A stretch of DNA of 64,000 nt, taken from positions 6,882,001 to 6,946,000 of the forward strand of contig NZ_BAAAYL010000001.1 of assembly GCF_039536205.1 (NCBI RefSeq), written 5' to 3'. The stretch's first letter is position 1. The number at the start of each line of letters is the position of its first letter. The position numbers and the translations under genes were made by a program. Of this stretch, positions 27,559-35,152 are shown in pieces. The DNA is from Streptomyces sannanensis. GTDB taxonomy: Bacteria; Actinomycetota; Actinomycetes; Streptomycetales; Streptomycetaceae. Below the pieces are notes generated by a model, which did not search any database, was not told the DNA's origin, and saw only the letters and a program-made list of their open reading frames with translations.

Positions 27559-29259
27559 GTGGACGGGTTGCAGATATCAGAGAAGCAGGCGGTCGAGCTC
27601 CGCCCCCGCCAAGGGGAAGAAGCCGAGAGATCCCGCATGCACGTCGTGGTGGACTGGCTGACCACCACGGACCACAAGAAGATCGGGACGCTCTATCTCG
27701 TCTCCGCGTTCTTCTTCTTCATCGTCGGTGGCGTCATGGCGCTGCTGATGCGTGCCGAACTGGCCAGGCCCGGCATGCAGATCATGTCGAACGAGCAGTT
27801 CAACCAGGCCTTCACGATGCACGGCTCGGTCATGCTGCTGCTGTTCGCGATGCCGCTCTTCACGGGCTTCGCCAACTGGATCATGCCGCTGCACATCGGC
27901 GCGCCCGATGTGGCCTTTCCCCGGCTCAATATGCTGTCGTTCTGGCTGTACCTCTTCGGGTCGCTGATCGCGGCGGGCGGCTTCCTCACGCCCGGCGGCG
28001 CCGCCGACTTCGGCTGGTTCGCCTACGCCCCGTTGTCGGACGCCGTCCACTCGCCCGGACTCGGCGCCGACTTGTGGATCATGGGCGTGGCGCTGTCCGG
28101 ATTCGGCAGCATCGCGGGCGCCGTCAACTTCGTCACCACGATCATCTGCATGCGCGCCCCCGGAATGACCATGTTCCGCATGTCGATCTTCACCTGGAAC
28201 GTGCTGCTGACCGCCCTGCTGATCCTGATGGTCTTCCCGGTCTTCGCCGCGGCGCTCCTCGCGCTGGAGATGGACCGCAAGTTCGGCTCGCACATCTTCG
28301 ACGCCTCCAACGGCGGTGCGCTGCTGTGGCAGCACCTGTTCTGGTTCTTCGGCCACCCCGAGGTCTATGTGCTCGCGCTGCCGTTCTTCGGCATCGTCTC
28401 CGAGGTCATCCCGGTCTTCTCCCGTAAGCCGATGTTCGGTTACATGGGCCTGGTCGGCGCCACGATCGCGATCGCGGGTCTGTCGGTGACGGTGTGGGCG
28501 CACCACATGTATGCCACCGGCGGTGTGCTGCTGCCGTTCTTCTCCTTCATGACCTTCCTGATCGCGGTACCGACCGGTGTGAAGTTCTTCAACTGGATCG
28601 GCACCATGTGGAAGGGATCGCTGTCCTTCGAGACCCCGATGCTCTGGGCCACCGGCTTCCTGGTCACGTTCGTCTTCGGCGGAGTGACCGGAGTGATTCT
28701 GGCGGCGCCGCCGCTGGACTTCCATGTGACCGACTCGTACTTCGTGGTGGCGCACTTCCACTACACGCTCTTCGGCACGGTGGTGTATGCGATGTTCGCC
28801 GGCTTCCACTTCTGGTGGCCGAAGTGGACCGGCAAGATGCTGGACGAACGGCTCGGCAAGATCACCTTCTGGACCCTCACGGTCGGCTTCCACGGGACGT
28901 TCCTGGTGCAGCACTGGCTGGGTGCCGAGGGCATGCCGCGCCGGTACGCGGACTATCTCGCCGCGGACGGCTTCACCCTGCTGAACACCGTTTCGACGAT
29001 CAGCTCGTTCCTGCTGGGCATGTCCTTCCTGCCGTTCTTCTACAACATCTGGAAGACCGCCAAGTACGGCAAGAAGATCGAGGTCGACGACCCGTGGGGC
29101 TACGGCCGCTCCCTCGAGTGGGCCACCTCCTGCCCGCCGCCCCGGCACAACTTCACCATGCTGCCCCGCATCCGCAGCGAATCACCGGCCCTCGACCTGC
29201 ACCGTCCCGAAATCGGTGCCGCGGAGACCGCGGCGGCCGCAGAACTGGTCAGTCGCTGA
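27559..29259 (+). CDS. ctaD: Cytochrome c oxidase subunit I
   Basis: This heme-copper oxidase subunit has 566 residues and 12 predicted helices. It starts [20 protein letters not shown]. The low-spin heme His is in [12 protein letters not shown]. The CuB/active-site helix has [15 protein letters not shown] with the His-Tyr crosslink pair, the HH pair is in [10 protein letters not shown], and the heme His pair in [11 protein letters not shown]. The GTG at 27559 (GGAGG 10 bases upstream) gives a normal length; the frame is open further upstream. No subunit II, III or assembly genes adjoin it, so it is probably an accessory copy using partners from the main aa3 cluster. Confidence 0.94.
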   Translation: MDGLQISEKQAVELRPRQGEEAERSRMHVVVDWLTTTDHKKIGTLYLVSAFFFFIVGGVMALLMRAELARPGMQIMSNEQFNQAFTMHGSVMLLLFAMPLFTGFANWIMPLHIGAPDVAFPRLNMLSFWLYLFGSLIAAGGFLTPGGAADFGWFAYAPLSDAVHSPGLGADLWIMGVALSGFGSIAGAVNFVTTIICMRAPGMTMFRMSIFTWNVLLTALLILMVFPVFAAALLALEMDRKFGSHIFDASNGGALLWQHLFWFFGHPEVYVLALPFFGIVSEVIPVFSRKPMFGYMGLVGATIAIAGLSVTVWAHHMYATGGVLLPFFSFMTFLIAVPTGVKFFNWIGTMWKGSLSFETPMLWATGFLVTFVFGGVTGVILAAPPLDFHVTDSYFVVAHFHYTLFGTVVYAMFAGFHFWWPKWTGKMLDERLGKITFWTLTVGFHGTFLVQHWLGAEGMPRRYADYLAADGFTLLNTVSTISSFLLGMSFLPFFYNIWKTAKYGKKIEVDDPWGYGRSLEWATSCPPPRHNFTMLPRIRSESPALDLHRPEIGAAETAAAAELVSR

Positions 29260-29289
29260 CCGAGCCGCACGCCAGGAGGAGGAAGCGCG

Positions 29290-29829
29290 ATGTCTCATAT
29301 GGTGCTGGCACTGGGAGCCGCGGTGATCAGCGGGTCCGGCTGTGTCTGGTTCGTGCCCGCCGTCGTCGACCTGCGGGCGGGGGACGACCGTCTGCCGTCC
29401 CGGCGCTTCGCCGCCTGGGCCTGTGTGACCGGCTGGGCGACAGGTGCGGCGCTGGCCCTGGTGCTGCTGGTGGCGCGGAGCTGGCAGCCCGTCTGCGCGG
29501 TGGCCGCGGCGGGTGCGGCGCTCACGGCCACCCTGGCTGTGCGCGCCCGCACCTGCCGGCGACGCGAGGAGGAGGAGTCGATCCGGCGTTGGAAAGCCCT
29601 GCGCTGTACGGGGCCGGTCGGCGCCCCGGACAGGTCCCGGGCCGTCTTTCTGGCCTGGGCCCTGTCGGGACTCCTCGTCGCCGGCACGGCATCCGCGGCG
29701 GTCATCGCCACGGCCGGCCACTCCGGCACGATGACGGCTGCCCTGGCCGGTGCGCTGGTCTGTGCCCTCTTCCTGCTCCTGGCGTGCATGCGCGCGGTCG
29801 CCGCACGCGGCCGCGCCGGCCGGCTCTGA
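29290..29829 (+). CDS. Hypothetical membrane protein
   Basis: The protein has 179 residues with four hydrophobic segments: about 4-25, 43-64 (VTGWATGAALALVLLVARSW), 70-90, and a C-terminal pair at about 122-170 separated by HSG. An RRREEEESIRRWKALR cytoplasmic loop lies in the middle. It starts 30 bases after ctaD with AGGAGGAGGAAG upstream, so it is expressed with the oxidase subunit. No family is recognised, and an accessory role at the oxidase is only positional inference. Confidence 0.7.
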   Translation: MSHMVLALGAAVISGSGCVWFVPAVVDLRAGDDRLPSRRFAAWACVTGWATGAALALVLLVARSWQPVCAVAAAGAALTATLAVRARTCRRREEEESIRRWKALRCTGPVGAPDRSRAVFLAWALSGLLVAGTASAAVIATAGHSGTMTAALAGALVCALFLLLACMRAVAARGRAGRL

Positions 29830-29836
29830 CACCCGG

Positions 29837-30120
29837 TCACCTGGTTCTTCGGTGGAGGCGGCGCAGACAGGGGTCGTGTGCCTGCCGGGCGTCGAGCACC
29901 TCGACACCGTCCGGCCGGGCGAGAACGGGATCGAGGTCGGCCTCCGCGAGCTGCGGCAGATCACCGGCCATACGGGAGAGCCCAGAAGCAGCTGAGAAGG
30001 GTGCCCACACCGCGGTGGTGCCAGTGGTCGTCGACGGCGAGCGCGACCTCCGCGGTGCTGCCGTCGCCGAGCCGCCCGTCGTACGGCCCTCAGGGCGGTC
30101 ACCCGCGACGGCCGTTTTCG
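29837..30120 (-). pseudogene. Internally deleted GNAT/acyl-CoA synthetase (ADP-forming) gene
   Basis: Two reverse-strand fragments belong to the actinobacterial fusion of a GNAT acetyltransferase with an ADP-forming acyl-CoA synthetase. Near 30080-30000 the frame reads AEVALAVDDHWHHRGVGTLL, the acetyl-CoA loop of GNAT. At 29979-29837 another frame reads LPQLAEADLDPVLARPDGVE and VLDARQAHDPCLRRLH, the C-terminus of the ATP-grasp part. The hundreds of residues between them are missing. It is a deletion relic in the redox block. Confidence 0.6.
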
Positions 30121-30206
30121 TGCTGCTCCTGGCCGTCCTCGTCTGGCGACATGCCCCGGAGTCGCGCAGCGTGGAATGCGGGGGACGGCAGAAGGGTGGA
30201 ACGGCA

Positions 30207-30653
30207 ATGGACAGGAAGGGTTCGGCTCCGCGCGTCGTGGTGGGTGTCGACGGCTCGCCTTCGTCGCATGCGGCGTTGCGCTGGGCGGTCCGGCACGCCG
30301 CTCTGATCGGGGGCACCGTGGAGGCGGTGGCGGCCTGGGATCTGCCCGGAGCGCACGGGTGGTCGGCTCCGGCGGTGGACACCGAGTTCGACGAGGAGGC
30401 GGCGGAGCGGAGCCTCGTCGAGGAGGTCCGCAATGTGCTCGGCGAGGAGGGCGCCGCCCGGGTGCGTGAGCGGCTCGTGCGGGGAAACCCGGCCGAGGTG
30501 CTGCTGGACGCTGCAGAGGGCGCCGAGGTGCTGGTGGTGGGCAGCCGGGGCCGGGGCGGCTTCCGCCGGGCCCTGCTCGGTTCGGTGAGTCAGCAGTGCG
30601 CCCTTCATGCGTCCTGCCCGGTGGTCATCGTCCGTCCGGACGTCAGCGTGTGA
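30207..30653 (+). CDS. Universal stress protein, single domain
   Basis: The protein has 148 residues. It starts VVVGVDGSPSSHAALRWAVR and carries the ATP-binding signature GSRGRGGFRRALLGSVS, followed by CPVVIVRPD. The intact G-x2-G-x9-G(S) motif marks an ATP-binding UspA/FK type, often induced in dormancy and hypoxia. The ATG at 30207 is chosen by homology; the frame upstream is open through unrelated sequence. Confidence 0.94.
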   Translation: MDRKGSAPRVVVGVDGSPSSHAALRWAVRHAALIGGTVEAVAAWDLPGAHGWSAPAVDTEFDEEAAERSLVEEVRNVLGEEGAARVRERLVRGNPAEVLLDAAEGAEVLVVGSRGRGGFRRALLGSVSQQCALHASCPVVIVRPDVSV

Positions 30654-30782
30654 GGCGCCGGCTCCGGTACGCCATGAAGCAGCGTGCGTCCCGGCAGTCA
30701 CTCGAATGCCTTATCAGGACGGGCGCCGAGGAGGGAGGCCTCATTGACTGGGGGCGGCGGTCGTCCGACCCTGGGAGGCAAA

Positions 30783-31289
30783 ATGAGAACGGCAACTGGA
30801 AACGTGGCGGCGAGCGCCGTGCTGGCGACCATCGTGGCTTTCGGCGCCGGCGGATGCGGGGGCGGTGAGGGAGCTCCGAGCAAGACCCCGTCCGCGGTCG
30901 CCTCCGTGGCCGAGTCCGCGAAGTCGGTCATCTCGTCGGCGGCCTCCCGCGCATCCGAGGCCATCGCCTCGGCGACGGCCTCGGCACAGCAGAAGTTCAA
31001 CGAGATCAAGCAAGGAGTGAATGCCAAGAACGAGGTGAAGCTCGGCGCTCCGACGACGGACAGCGAAGGACGTACCACAACTCAGGTTTCCGCGAAGAAC
31101 ACCGCCGATTCCACGAAGTCGTTCCTGGTGCAGGTGAACTTCCTCAATCCGGCCCACGAACTGCAGGATCTGTCCGTGGTGACGATCGAGAACGTCGCCG
31201 CCGGAAAGACAGGCACCGCGACCGCGCGCAGCACGCACAAGCTGTCGGGGACCATCACCGTGGAGGTCGGCAGGGCTCTTCGTCATTGA
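30783..31289 (+). CDS. Secreted lipoprotein, helical, unknown function
   Basis: The protein has 168 residues with a lipoprotein signal (lipobox FGAGGC, Cys near residue 25). A long Ala/Ser-rich amphipathic helix follows (SAVASVAESAKSVISSAASR, continuing to about residue 85). A C-terminal beta-rich FxxxH-type domain (FLVQVNFLNPAHELQDLSVV) resembles extracellular FxLD-like binding folds. The ATG at 30783 has GGGAGG upstream. The gap to the next gene is 17 bases. No function can be stated. Confidence 0.75.
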   Translation: MRTATGNVAASAVLATIVAFGAGGCGGGEGAPSKTPSAVASVAESAKSVISSAASRASEAIASATASAQQKFNEIKQGVNAKNEVKLGAPTTDSEGRTTTQVSAKNTADSTKSFLVQVNFLNPAHELQDLSVVTIENVAAGKTGTATARSTHKLSGTITVEVGRALRH

Positions 31290-31306
31290 TCGACAGGGAT
31301 CAATCG

Positions 31307-32554
31307 ATGAGGAATGACGACGGGGCAGGCGCGGCCCAGGACCGGCTGAGAAGGCTGCTGGGCGCCATACGTGCGATCAGCACGGAGCTGGAGCTGCCCG
31401 CTGTGCTGAGCCGGATCGTCTCCACCGCGATGGATCTCGTCGACGCCCGCTACGGCGCTCTCGGCGTCCTCGACGAGCGGCACGAGAAGCTGGAGGAGTT
31501 CATCACCCTCGGCCTGACCGACCAGGAGCTGGAGCGCATGGCCGATGTCGGGGCACCTCATGGCAAGGGCCTGCTGGGGCACCTGATCCACCACCCGGAA
31601 CCGCTGCGGGTGAACGACATCTCCGCCCACCCGGAATCCGTCGGCTTCCCTCCCGGACACCCACCCATGCGTACGCTGCTCGGAACCGCGATCCGGGTGC
31701 AGGACGAGGTGTACGGGGACCTGTATCTGTCCGACCGGCGTGACGGGCAGCCGTTCGACAGTGACGATCAGGCCGTGGTCGTGGCGCTCGCGGGCGCCGC
31801 GGGCGTGGCGATCGAGAACGCGCGCCTGTTCGAGCAGGTCCGGGCCGGTGCGGAACGTTTCCAGCGTCTCCTGCTGCCCCGCCTGCCCGACCTCGCACCC
31901 TTCACCGCGGCCGCCGAATACCGGCCGGCGGCCGGCCGCGAGCTCGGCGGCGACTGGTACGACGCCCTGTTCCTTCCCGACCGGGTATGTGCGCTGGTCA
32001 TCGGCGACGTCGTCGGCCACGATCTGCACGCCGCCGCGGTGATGTCTCAGACACGGAGCATGCTCCGTGCCCTGCTGTACGAGCGGCTGACCCCGCCCAG
32101 CGCCGTGCTCTCCCAGCTCGACCGCACTCTGGACGCCATCACCGACAGCCCCGTCACCACCGCTTGCCTCGCCCGCGTCGAGCCCACGGGCCCGGCATGG
32201 ACGCTGCGCTGGAGCAGCGCGGGTCATCTCCCGCCGCTGATGGTCACCCCCGACCGCAGTGCCCGGTACCTGGACGGCGAACCCGGCCTCCCCCTCGGCG
32301 TGGATCCCCGGCGGCCCCGCCCGGACCACACACATCCCGTGCCGGCGAACACCACCCTGGTGCTCTTCACCGACGGCCTGGTCGAACATCCCGGCCGCGC
32401 CCTCGACGAGTCCCTGGCCGACCTCGCCCGGATGGTCACCGAGCAGGCCCACCTCCCGCTGGACGAACTGTGCCGGACGCTGGCCGACGGCCGGCTGGCC
32501 GGCGGTCACGACGACATGGCCGTGCTCGCCCTGCGCACCCCGCCCCACCCTTGA
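31307..32554 (+). CDS. GAF-domain PP2C/SpoIIE-type phosphatase
   Basis: The protein has 415 residues. The GAF domain spans about 30-175 (YGALGVLDERHEKLEEFITL, GDLYLSDRRDGQPF). A SpoIIE phosphatase domain follows, with the metal-binding Asp in GGDWYDALFLPDR, the VIGDVVGHDLHAAAVM segment and the late GHDDMAVLALR. Such phosphatases act on anti-sigma-factor antagonists in partner-switching stress pathways. The N-terminal GAF closely resembles that of the GAF kinase at 25678, so both may read the same signal. The ATG at 31307 follows AGGGAT. Confidence 0.92.
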   Translation: MRNDDGAGAAQDRLRRLLGAIRAISTELELPAVLSRIVSTAMDLVDARYGALGVLDERHEKLEEFITLGLTDQELERMADVGAPHGKGLLGHLIHHPEPLRVNDISAHPESVGFPPGHPPMRTLLGTAIRVQDEVYGDLYLSDRRDGQPFDSDDQAVVVALAGAAGVAIENARLFEQVRAGAERFQRLLLPRLPDLAPFTAAAEYRPAAGRELGGDWYDALFLPDRVCALVIGDVVGHDLHAAAVMSQTRSMLRALLYERLTPPSAVLSQLDRTLDAITDSPVTTACLARVEPTGPAWTLRWSSAGHLPPLMVTPDRSARYLDGEPGLPLGVDPRRPRPDHTHPVPANTTLVLFTDGLVEHPGRALDESLADLARMVTEQAHLPLDELCRTLADGRLAGGHDDMAVLALRTPPHP

Positions 32555-32720
32555 CCGCCGTGTCCATCCCCCTGTGCACGACGGACCCTCCACCGCCGCT
32601 CTCTCGTCACCGTCGTGTCACAGCCGACCGGACGGAGAAACCGCCGCCCGGCAAGGCGGTGTGTACGGAGGCGAGCACCGGCGAGTGACCGGCACCCCTC
32701 CATTCCGCTCGGGAGGCGTC

Positions 32721-33338
32721 ATGCAGTACGGCAACAGCATTCGCAGCGCCGCGGTGGCGATGGTCGTGGCCTCCGCGGCCGCACTCCTGGTGACCGGGTG
32801 CCGGTCCGGCGGTGACGAGGCAGGGGCGGACGCGCCGAGCTCCGCCGCCTCGTCACCCGCCGCGGGGAGCGCATCACCGGCGAGTGCGGCACCGGTGCCT
32901 CCGTGCACCGTGGGCGAGCTGAAGGCGGACGCGCATCAGGCGGCGGTCCGGCCCAATGGCACGGGGATCGGAGCGGCGGTCGTCGGATTCACCAACACCT
33001 CCGGGCACCCGTGCACCCTGCAGGGCTTTCCGACGGTCGCGGGGGCGGGCAACGGATCACCGGACCGCAACGTTCCACTGGCGGTGACCCGCACGGGCTC
33101 CGCGTCGCCGGTCGCGCTCGCTGCGGGTGGCACGGCATGGGTGAAGCTCACCTTCGTCCAGGTCCAGGGCGAGGCCGACGGCTACTGCGAATCCGGTACC
33201 ACGCCGTTCAGCTACCCGACTCTGGTGGTGGGCCTGCCAGGGGCCGGGGCGCACCAAGTCGCCCTGGAGGACGGGCTCTTCGCCGAGTGCGACAACAAGG
33301 TGACCGTCACCGCGGTGTCGGCGGTGCAGCCTTCCTGA
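32721..33338 (+). CDS. DUF4232 lipoprotein
   Basis: The protein has 205 residues. The lipobox is in AALLVTGC (Cys near residue 27). A Ser/Ala-rich linker leads to a DUF4232 domain from about residue 63: GIGAAVVGFTNTSGHPCTLQ, then GFPTV, the conserved Cys pairs (Cys62/Cys92 region, later YCESG and ECDNK) and a beta-sandwich pattern. DUF4232 proteins are common surface lipoproteins of Streptomyces without known function. The ATG at 32721 has GGGAGG upstream. Confidence 0.9.
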   Translation: MQYGNSIRSAAVAMVVASAAALLVTGCRSGGDEAGADAPSSAASSPAAGSASPASAAPVPPCTVGELKADAHQAAVRPNGTGIGAAVVGFTNTSGHPCTLQGFPTVAGAGNGSPDRNVPLAVTRTGSASPVALAAGGTAWVKLTFVQVQGEADGYCESGTTPFSYPTLVVGLPGAGAHQVALEDGLFAECDNKVTVTAVSAVQPS

Positions 33339-33482
33339 GGCCGGGAGGCGTCACCGAGGGGCCCGTCGTCCGCCTGTCCAGGGCGTGGTGACGCGCTTCC
33401 GGGCATGGCCGGCGAGGCTCGCGTCCAGCGCCGCGCCGGCTTCCTCCAGCGGGTGGACGGTTGGGATCTCGACCGTCACCGA

Positions 33483-34442
33483 TCAGATGGCGGGAGCCGT
33501 CGGAACCCTCTGGACGGTCGGGCCGGCGGTGCCGTTGTGAGCGGCCAGCTCCCTCTCCAATCGCTGGATGTGGTAGTACTGCACCCGCGCGGTGCGCTGC
33601 AGGGCCATGACCGCACCGAGGAACTGATCCATCTCCGCGGCCCGGGTGAGGATGTCGTCGGGTACGTGCTCGTCCCGCAGGCAGGCTTCCGCGTCCTGGC
33701 TGAGCACGGCCTGGGCCCAGCCACGGGTGATCGGCTTGAACAGGCTCGGGTGGTTGGCCACGATCCGCGCCCGGATGGCCAGGTCGTTCTCTGCGGCTTC
33801 CAGGTGGAGTCCTGTGTCCTTGTTGCGCGCCCCGAACAGCAGCTCATGGATATGGTGAGCATCGAAGCCGTGTTCGGCGCAGCCGATCCAGAAGTCCCAG
33901 TCCTCACCTGCCCGCATGCTCTCGTCGTACCCGCCCACGGTCTGCCAGGCCTCACGGCGGTACAGCGAGCAGTAGAACATGATGAGTCGCTGGAGCAGCA
34001 GTTCTCTGCTGTAGGCGGGGAGGGGCATCGCCTGCGGGGGCAGATCGTCGTCGGTGAACGTGAACACATCGGTCGAGGCGATGGCGATGCCGGGGTTGCT
34101 GTCCAGGACCGTGACGGTCTTCTCCAGCATCGTGGCCGCGATCACGTCGTCGGCGTCCAGCGGAAGGATATAGCGGCCGGTGCCGGCCTCGATCCCGGCG
34201 TTGCGCGCGGCGGAGACACCGGCATTGGCCTGCTGGAGCAGCCTGATGCGCCGGTCGGGATGGCCGGCGATCAGAGCCTCGGCCACCTCGACCGTGTTGT
34301 CGGTGCTGCCGTCGTCGACGATGACGAGTTCCCAGTCGTCGAAGGTCTGGGCAATGACGCTGGACACAGCCTCGGGCAGATAGCGGGCGTAGCCATGGCA
34401 GGGGATGACCACCGAGACCGCAGGAGCGGAACTGTGGGACAT
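33483..34442 (-). CDS. Family 2 glycosyltransferase
   Basis: The protein has 319 residues. The GT-A fold starts VSVVIPCHGYARYLPEAVSS, with VIVDDGSTDNT (nucleotide-binding Asp), GVSAARNAGIEAGTGRYILP and LDADDV as the DXD-type metal site near residue 100. An acceptor part follows with YDESMRAGEDWDFWI, the ED catalytic-base region. It lacks transmembrane helices. The ATG at 34442 has GAAGGA 8 bases upstream; an in-frame start 27 codons earlier would include a GGAACG hexanucleotide run. It is the last gene of the minus-strand glycosylation cluster. Confidence 0.92.
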   Translation of the reverse strand: MSHSSAPAVSVVIPCHGYARYLPEAVSSVIAQTFDDWELVIVDDGSTDNTVEVAEALIAGHPDRRIRLLQQANAGVSAARNAGIEAGTGRYILPLDADDVIAATMLEKTVTVLDSNPGIAIASTDVFTFTDDDLPPQAMPLPAYSRELLLQRLIMFYCSLYRREAWQTVGGYDESMRAGEDWDFWIGCAEHGFDAHHIHELLFGARNKDTGLHLEAAENDLAIRARIVANHPSLFKPITRGWAQAVLSQDAEACLRDEHVPDDILTRAAEMDQFLGAVMALQRTARVQYYHIQRLERELAAHNGTAGPTVQRVPTAPAI

Positions 34443-34577
34443 ACGCGCGGTCCTTCGCTTCGGAACGGGAACGGGAACGGGAAGGGGGAGGATCCAGGGG
34501 GATCCGATGACCGGTTCCGGCATATCGGGCGTCGGGCGTGCCCCCCGCCCTGTTCCAGGGCCACGCCGGAGCGGCTG

Positions 34578-34997
34578 TTAGCCCTGGTACTGCCACGACC
34601 TGTGCTCGTACCTGTGCTCGTTCTTGTGGTGCGGCCTCTCGTGCCTGTGGTGGCCGTAGTCACATATGGTGACGTTGCCCACGGGCGCGGAGTGGCCGTA
34701 GTCGGTCACGGTCATGTTGCCCACGGGCGTACAGCAGCGCCCGTAGTCGGTGACGGTCATGTTGCCCACAGGCGTGCAGCAGTGCCCGTAGTCCGTGATC
34801 GTGACGTTGCCTATCGGAGGACACGGGCGATCGGTTCCGGGGATGAAGGTGACGTCACCTATCGGCTGCTCCTGCTTTGCCGATGCGGTCGGCGTGTCCG
34901 GGCCGAGGGCGGCGTAGGCCGCCTCCGCGGTGTTGAGCAGTCCGGCGGTGGCCAGTGCGGCGGGGAGCGCCAGCGAGGTGATGACACGGGCTCTCAT
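34578..34997 (-). CDS. Secreted Cys/His-rich repeat protein with four N-x-T sequons
   Basis: The protein has 139 residues. A signal peptide covers about 1-29 (cleavage near AEAAYA-A). A degenerate repeat (PIGDVTF, 45-59) precedes four units of about 15 residues: 61-75, 76-90, 91-104 and 105-117, consensus P(I/V)GN(V/M)T(I/V)TDYGxCC. Each has an N-x-T sequon (Asn64, 79, 94, 108) and a DYG. Six Cys are at 59, 73, 74, 88, 89 and 112, and a basic His-rich tail (HHRHERPHHKNEHRYEHR) ends the chain. The ATG at 34997 follows AGGAGAAAGG. It lies between two glycosyltransferase genes on the same strand. I recognise no family. It could be a glycosylated or metal-binding surface protein. Confidence 0.8.
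   Translation of the reverse strand: MRARVITSLALPAALATAGLLNTAEAAYAALGPDTPTASAKQEQPIGDVTFIPGTDRPCPPIGNVTITDYGHCCTPVGNMTVTDYGRCCTPVGNMTVTDYGHSAPVGNVTICDYGHHRHERPHHKNEHRYEHRSWQYQG
34647..34817 (-). repeat. About 45-bp tandem coding repeats
   Basis: Four tandem units inside the secreted protein gene, three of about 45 bases and one shorter, encode the P-(I/V)-G-N repeats. Units 2 and 3 are nearly identical in DNA while units 1 and 4 have drifted, which points to recent local duplication. Confidence 0.85.
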
Positions 34998-35078
34998 AGC
35001 GGGCCTTTCTCCTGGGGATTGGAGGACCTGCCCTGTGATGCCGGTCGACTCCACGGCAGGGCAGTACCACCACCGTAA

Positions 35079-35103
35079 GATTTGAACACATAGTGTGTCA
35101 AAA
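35079..35103 (-). promoter_or_regulatory. Promoter with embedded dyad, upstream of repeat-protein gene
   Basis: On the minus strand a perfect TTGACA is followed by an A/T-rich spacer. ACACA and TGTGT arms flank a 3-base centre, with TTGA/TCAA-like extensions and one bulge. It lies about 85-105 bases before the repeat-protein start. A housekeeping-type promoter overlapped by a repressor site is the simplest reading; the -10 element is not clear. Confidence 0.5.
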
Positions 35104-35152
35104 GGGCTACGCACTGTTACCGGCTGTGCCGGAGCCCTTGCGACCCCGCCGT

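Noticed and set aside
34647..34817. CRISPR-like tandem repeats
   Set aside because: Units of about 45 bases are contiguous without spacers and stay in frame within a secreted protein gene.
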